Assembly: GCA_964432885.1 (NCBI GenBank)
Contig: CAYSPG010000004.1
Location: forward strand, 124,001 to 188,000
Direction of reading: 5' to 3'
DNA: 64,000 nucleotides
From: CAYSPG01 sp964432885
GTDB taxonomy: Bacteria > Bacteroidota > Bacteroidia > AKYH767-A > OLB10
A program made the translations under genes and the position numbers. The notes beneath the pieces were generated by a model. It ran no database searches, was not told the origin of the DNA, and worked only from the letters and a program-made list of their open reading frames with translations. Below, piece after piece: positions 59,691-64,000 of this stretch. The number at the start of each line of letters is the position of its first letter. Within the stretch, counting starts at the first letter, position 1.

Positions 59691-62099
59691 ATGCTTAAGC
59701 GAGGATATATAGTTTTGATTTTTATTTTACCACTTGCCGTTGTGTCGGCAATGATGTGGTTTACTTTTAAAAACAGCCAGTCGTTAAGCAAAACGGTTTT
59801 GCTATCTCAACAACCCGATGTGAGGTTAAATAAGCTAAAAGAATTTTCAGCCAAAGTAAATAATGCCGAAAGCGGTGTTCGTTCATTTGCCATAACAAGA
59901 GATAAGAAATACCTTGAAGACTATTTTGAGTTGGTTAATACGATAGATGCGCAAAGCGATTCGCTAAAAAAATTATTTACCGAAAACGGTTCGGGTATTG
60001 ATTCGCTAACACATTTGATGAAACAAAAACTTTGGCTGTATGATGAGTTGATTGATATGCGCTATAATCAGTTAATGAACGAGGCGGTAAAAAAAATATC
60101 AGGCAAGATAGTGGAAACCCCGTTGGCAATTCAGACAGACACTTTAGTAGAGGAGAAGAAAGGGTTTTTCAGAAAAATTTTTGGTACTTCAAAACGAAGA
60201 AAAGAGTTGGAGGCAAAAGCACATGAATTAGATTCTTTAAACACACTGCAGCAGGCTAAAATTGAAAACATAAAAAGTGCAGTAGAGGCCACCCGCAAAA
60301 ACGAAATGAAAATAATAAATGCGTTAAGCGAAAAAGAGTTGCAATTGCTTGAAGACGACAAAGTGTTGAAAATTGAAATTGAAAAACAAATTCAAGCCAT
60401 TGAAGGCGAAATAGAAAACAGCATTAAGCTAAAATCAGAACAAGTAATTCGCGATTCAGAAAAGCGAGTGCGGGCTATGCTGGCCATAGCCGCTGGTGCA
60501 GGGCTGTTAATTTTAATTTTAACCATTGTGATATTGTTGGATATTAATCGTACCAACCGGTATAAAAAACAATTGATACAGGCGCGTGAAAAGGCCGAAC
60601 AACTTGCCAGGTTTAAAGAAGAATTTTTGGCAACCATAAGTCATGAAATACGCACTCCGCTTAGTGCACTTACCGGTTTTTCAAAAAAATTATCGCAAAC
60701 AAACACATCGGCACAGCAGCAACAGTACATACGCACCATTAATGCCGCTGGCGATCATTTGCTGGGAATTGTAAATGATGTGTTGGATTTATCGCGCATT
60801 GAAACCGGAAAGCTTAAACTACTTACAGAACCTTTTTCGGTTTATGTTGCAGTTAATGATGTATGCGGTTTATTAAGTATAAAGGCCAGCGAAAAAAATA
60901 TTGTATTGCAGGCTGATGCCGAAAATGTAAAATACGATTTAGTAAGCGGTGATGAGCTTAGGCTTAAACAGGTATTAATAAATATTATTGGCAATGCCAT
61001 TAAATTTACTGATAAAGGAGGTGTAAAAATTGAGGTTTCAAAAGTTGCCAATGCCAACAGCAAATTATCAACCTTTAAATTTCAAATATCCGACTCAGGT
61101 ATTGGTATTGCAAAAGATAAACTCAATTCAATTTTTGATGCTTACGAGCAGGCTGGAAACATAGAGAAAAAATATGGAGGTACAGGACTTGGCTTAAGCA
61201 TAACAAAAAAAATTATTGAATTACAAAAAGGAACCATTTCGGCTTATAGTGAATTGGGCAAGGGCACAACATTTAACTTTGAACTTAACTATGAAATTAT
61301 TGATGAGCTTAGCAGTCAAGTGCTGAAACCACCGGTTGAGGAAACAAAAAAAAATGTAGAAGGACTTACGTTTTTATTGGCCGAGGATGATGAGCTAAAC
61401 CGGGAGTTGGCCACTTCGGCACTTGCTCAAATGAAAGTTAATGCAACGGTTGTTTCAAATGGCAAACAAGCGGTCGAAGCTATTCTTACCCATAATTTCG
61501 ATTCGGTGCTTATGGATATTCAAATGCCGGTAATGAGCGGAAAAGAAGCCACACAATTTATACGGGAGCACATTAGTAAAACTCTTCCTGTTATTGGCAT
61601 TACAGCTAACGTGATGAATGATGCAAAAAACGAGTGCATACAGGCGGGTATGAATGAAATTGTGTTAAAACCTTTTGACGAAAGCTCAATAATTTCTGTT
61701 TTGCTTCCGCTTATCGATAATCATAAAGCAGCTTTAAAAAACCAAAACATATTTTCATTTTCCACCGACTCATTAACCCAGGCTTCTAATGGTAAAAAGG
61801 ATTTTGTAATTAAAATGCTAAAGGTTTTTATTTCAAGCAACAAAAGCCTTCTTGCAAAAACGGAGCAAGCTGTCAATGAAAATAACTGGGAGCAGGCAGC
61901 ATCTTGTGTTCACCGGTTAATACCATCTTTCAGGCAATTAAGTTTAAATGTATTTGCAGGAAATTTAAAAAATCTTGAGTGGCTTTGTATGAATGCAGAA
62001 AATAAATCGGCCATTAAAAAAAAGGTGAGCAGTATGATTGGTGATTTTAATGAACTGGAAAACTTGCTTGTTGCACGTATTGCCCAACTGGAGTCTTAG
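59691..62099 (+). CDS. hybrid sensor histidine kinase (CHASE3-like, HisKA, HATPase, receiver, HPt)
   Basis: 802 residues from the ATG at 59691; a TTG two codons upstream is not needed. Transmembrane helices about 6-26 and 263-284 bracket a periplasmic domain whose AESGVRSFAITRDKKYLEDY is the CHASE3 signature, here enlarged by a coiled insertion (about 140-260). Then HisKA with H318 (ISHEIRTPLSAL), HATPase (INIIGNAIKFTDKGG, ISDSGIGIA, YGGTGLGLSI), a receiver domain with phosphoacceptor D609 (VLMDIQMPVMSG) and K660 region (IVLKPFDESS), and an HPt-like C-terminus with H741 (SCVHRLIPSF). A full phosphorelay in one chain. Convergent with the next gene (4-base overlap of stops). Confidence 0.93.
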   Translation: MLKRGYIVLIFILPLAVVSAMMWFTFKNSQSLSKTVLLSQQPDVRLNKLKEFSAKVNNAESGVRSFAITRDKKYLEDYFELVNTIDAQSDSLKKLFTENGSGIDSLTHLMKQKLWLYDELIDMRYNQLMNEAVKKISGKIVETPLAIQTDTLVEEKKGFFRKIFGTSKRRKELEAKAHELDSLNTLQQAKIENIKSAVEATRKNEMKIINALSEKELQLLEDDKVLKIEIEKQIQAIEGEIENSIKLKSEQVIRDSEKRVRAMLAIAAGAGLLILILTIVILLDINRTNRYKKQLIQAREKAEQLARFKEEFLATISHEIRTPLSALTGFSKKLSQTNTSAQQQQYIRTINAAGDHLLGIVNDVLDLSRIETGKLKLLTEPFSVYVAVNDVCGLLSIKASEKNIVLQADAENVKYDLVSGDELRLKQVLINIIGNAIKFTDKGGVKIEVSKVANANSKLSTFKFQISDSGIGIAKDKLNSIFDAYEQAGNIEKKYGGTGLGLSITKKIIELQKGTISAYSELGKGTTFNFELNYEIIDELSSQVLKPPVEETKKNVEGLTFLLAEDDELNRELATSALAQMKVNATVVSNGKQAVEAILTHNFDSVLMDIQMPVMSGKEATQFIREHISKTLPVIGITANVMNDAKNECIQAGMNEIVLKPFDESSIISVLLPLIDNHKAALKNQNIFSFSTDSLTQASNGKKDFVIKMLKVFISSNKSLLAKTEQAVNENNWEQAASCVHRLIPSFRQLSLNVFAGNLKNLEWLCMNAENKSAIKKKVSSMIGDFNELENLLVARIAQLES

Positions 62100-63562
62100 C
62101 GTATTTTTTTTGTTTTTTCTTTCAGCCAATTATGGTAGTTAATCAGCCCGGCATCTTCCGATGGGATGGTTTGTTTCTCTTTCAAAAAAGATTTTATTCT
62201 TGCGGGTAACGATTTTTTGCGTGATTGATTTGATGTTGTCATAAGCTGCAATATCTCAATCAATTTTTTTTCCGATTCCAACTCAGGTAATTGAATCAGT
62301 TCCTTAAAATCTTTTTTTACCTGTTTCATTTTATACTCAAGCGTATCAGTATCTCCTAATTCGTGTCGTGTTATCAAATCGGCAATTGCAATTTTAAATC
62401 GCAACGATGCATCTGCTTCCTTATAATCTTTTAACATGTATAGCTTGGTAAGATTTTTTGCTGCTTTATGAAAATCTTTTAAGTCAAACCAAATGGTAAA
62501 CAGATTTAGGTAAATAAAACGCTGGTAAAATAAATTGCTTTTTAGCTTATCATTTTCTTTCAGCTCTTCCAATATTTCAATAGCCCTGGCACCATTAAGC
62601 TGCGAATAATTTATAACCTGCGAATTGTAATAATAAAACAGGTACTTATCATACAGCATATTGCCAAACTCTTTCATGCTTTTGTGCAACACTTCGGCAA
62701 ACTCAAGCGACTTGTTTAGTTTCCCGTTTTTATAAAGCGAATTAATAATGTAAACCAACATTTGTAATTTGCTGTCATGATTATTTTTCGAAAACAATTT
62801 TTCTTTTAAAAAAGTACGGTAGGTTTTCAGTAAGTAATCTTCAAGCACTTTGTATTGATGCTTTTGCAAAAGAACCTGGCTTACGGCATTGTAAATTCTA
62901 AACCGTAATTGCGGGCTGCGCAGCAATGTTTTATCAGCAGTAAAATCGTTAATGGTTTTTTCAAGCAAATTTAAAATGGGGTTTTCGCCCGCTGTATAAT
63001 TCTGTGTAACTTTTAACCGGTAGGTTACAGCAGCCAAAATATCATCAATAGCGCGAACCGAATTTAATTTCTTTTGGTTCTCTTTTCTTTTCTCAATGTA
63101 CTCTTCGGGATTTATAGAAATCATTTCGCGCGAAAGGCGTATAAACTCACCATAAATAATGTCAAGCAACTCATGGTTTTCTATCGACTGTGCTTTGCTT
63201 TCGGCTTTGCGCAAAAAATAATTTGCAGGCTTTATAGAATTTTTATTCAGGTAAAATTTTACCAGTGCAAGCAGCCTGAATATGTACACTATGGTTTCAT
63301 CATCAAAATGCTGTATGGTAAGGCTTTTGTTTACCTCGCGCATCAAACGGTTTTTTAACCTGTAAAACGAGTTTTTTTCCTTGCTTTTGTATAAGCGGGT
63401 AAAAATTTTTTCCTCGTCAAAGTTTTCGCCCGACCTGCGTATGTAATCAAACAATAAAACATCTTTCCTGTCATCTTCGGTTTCGATGCGGCTTAAGTAC
63501 ATTTTAAAAAACCGAACCTGTTCTTTGTTTAAGCCGTTAATAATGTGATTTAAAATATCCAT
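62096..63562 (-). CDS. large helical protein, unknown function (TPR-like)
   Basis: 488 residues, almost entirely helical, rich in Lys, Glu, Tyr and Leu, no signal peptide. The first 110 residues (MDILNHIINGLNKEQVRFFK, FYRLKNRLMREVNKSL) form a distinct basic head that looks like a nucleic-acid or protein-binding helical domain; the rest is TPR-like helical hairpins (KFYLNKNSIKPANYFLRKAE, NGKLNKSLEFAEVLHKSM). No catalytic motif; I recognise it only as a Bacteroidota-type uncharacterised protein. Its stop overlaps the hybrid kinase stop. It has one of the best promoters in the window. Confidence 0.65.
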   Translation of the reverse strand: MDILNHIINGLNKEQVRFFKMYLSRIETEDDRKDVLLFDYIRRSGENFDEEKIFTRLYKSKEKNSFYRLKNRLMREVNKSLTIQHFDDETIVYIFRLLALVKFYLNKNSIKPANYFLRKAESKAQSIENHELLDIIYGEFIRLSREMISINPEEYIEKRKENQKKLNSVRAIDDILAAVTYRLKVTQNYTAGENPILNLLEKTINDFTADKTLLRSPQLRFRIYNAVSQVLLQKHQYKVLEDYLLKTYRTFLKEKLFSKNNHDSKLQMLVYIINSLYKNGKLNKSLEFAEVLHKSMKEFGNMLYDKYLFYYYNSQVINYSQLNGARAIEILEELKENDKLKSNLFYQRFIYLNLFTIWFDLKDFHKAAKNLTKLYMLKDYKEADASLRFKIAIADLITRHELGDTDTLEYKMKQVKKDFKELIQLPELESEKKLIEILQLMTTSNQSRKKSLPARIKSFLKEKQTIPSEDAGLINYHNWLKEKTKKIR

Positions 63563-63588
63563 ATCAATTTTAAGCGGGTAAGAAAAAA

Positions 63589-63620
63589 CAAAAATACATT
63601 TCCGTGTTCATGTAACAAAA
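63589..63620 (-). promoter_or_regulatory. Bacteroidota-type promoter of the helical unknown gene, with flanking inverted repeat
   Basis: Minus strand TTTTG (63620-63616), 19 bases, TATTTTTG (63596-63589): consensus spacing. The start would give a leader of about 20 bases. The same segment holds an inverted repeat (ATACATTT with AAATGTAT) spanning the promoter, a possible operator shared with the divergent gene at 63671. Confidence 0.7.
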
Positions 63621-63670
63621 TGTATCTTCGGTGTGTCTAAAATGAAATTATTACACATTCAATTAAAGCT

Positions 63671-64000
63671 ATGACAAAAAGAAAAAGCATTTTGCTGCCT
63701 GCCATCATTTTTTTGCAAGTGGTTTTTGTGCAGGCATTTGGTCAAATAGTTACTTCGGATAGTTTGCGCATTGAAGCTATTTCAGTTGCATATCCACAAT
63801 GTCCCGACTCGGCTTACGAAGGCCAGGGCTACCAGGGCATTGCAGTGCTGGTGCGCAACCTGCAAACCGATTCGGCTTTTTATGGTGCGCTGGGTATTCA
63901 CCTACTATCTGTTGATTCATTGGGTGGATTTGCCGAGGATACACTTATTCCAATGGGTGGTACTTCATATACCATATTACCAGGTATGGCTGTAAATGTA
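63671..64000 (+). CDS. secreted protein, N-terminal part only (cut by window edge)
   Basis: 110 codons from the ATG at 63671 to the window end, still open. Signal peptide about 1-25 (LQVVFVQAFGQ). The mature N-terminus (IVTSDSLRIEAISVAYPQCP, YQGIAVLVRNLQTDSAFYG) reads as an Ig- or CARDB-like beta sandwich, as in large T9SS cargo of this phylum, but the family cannot be decided from this part. Divergent from the helical unknown gene, 108 bases apart. Confidence 0.7.
   Translation, partial: MTKRKSILLPAIIFLQVVFVQAFGQIVTSDSLRIEAISVAYPQCPDSAYEGQGYQGIAVLVRNLQTDSAFYGALGIHLLSVDSLGGFAEDTLIPMGGTSYTILPGMAVNV

Overview
The window comes from an AT-rich chromosome of a Bacteroidota bacterium; the genus cannot be named from the sequence. 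The evidence is: at least five large secreted proteins ending in type IX secretion (T9SS) sorting domains, one of them the gliding-associated type B domain; a SusC-style TonB-dependent receptor with an N-terminal carboxypeptidase-like domain; families largely confined to this phylum (a DUF5723-type protein, a RemB-like protein); and many copies of the phylum's -7 promoter element TAnnTTTG, several with TTG/TTTG 19-20 bases upstream. Shine-Dalgarno sequences are mostly absent. There are no rRNA or tRNA genes, no CRISPR array and no transposase.

Layout. 1-9,000: end of an acyl-CoA dehydrogenase gene, a membrane-anchored helix-hairpin-helix protein, recX, DoxX, an orphan lipoprotein paired with a DUF5723-type protein, a DUF502 membrane protein and a RemB-like outer-membrane protein. 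9,000-20,100: mostly housekeeping (prs, rplY, pth, lipB, lysS), with a small T9SS cargo, a GNAT enzyme, a serine hydrolase and a TonB receptor preceded by a tiny His/Cys-rich protein. 20,200-37,700: an island of four giant T9SS cargo genes (1013-1788 aa) sharing Ig-like/PKD-like repeats and C-terminal domains, plus a secreted protein with a phage tail-collar-like end. 37,900-41,200: a DUF2079-type membrane protein, a methyltransferase, rbfA and a small unknown. 41,400-46,600: an ECF sigma factor, a one-pass membrane protein joining an anti-sigma-like N-terminus to a gliding/T9SS type B-like C-terminal domain, and a 1229-aa type B cargo protein. 46,600-64,000: metF, a TMTC-like TPR protein, tatA with a small membrane partner and an EnvC-like protein, an SPL-type radical SAM enzyme, a secreted toroid protein, a DNA glycosylase, two sensor kinases, a coiled-coil lipoprotein and several unknowns.

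Three things stand out. (1) The sigma/anti-sigma-like/type B cargo operon could be a feedback circuit between T9SS or the cell surface and transcription. (2) The chromosome is full of small palindromic and tandem repeats, some of which have become coding sequence: inside T9SS C-terminal domains, at the end of rbfA and at the end of the serine hydrolase. (3) The giant adhesin-like genes are mosaics; two share a 437-bp stretch with no mismatch, which points to recent gene conversion. Two unrelated intergenic arrays both have a 42-bp period built from 21-bp halves.

Functions are read from motifs and remembered family features only; no database search was possible.
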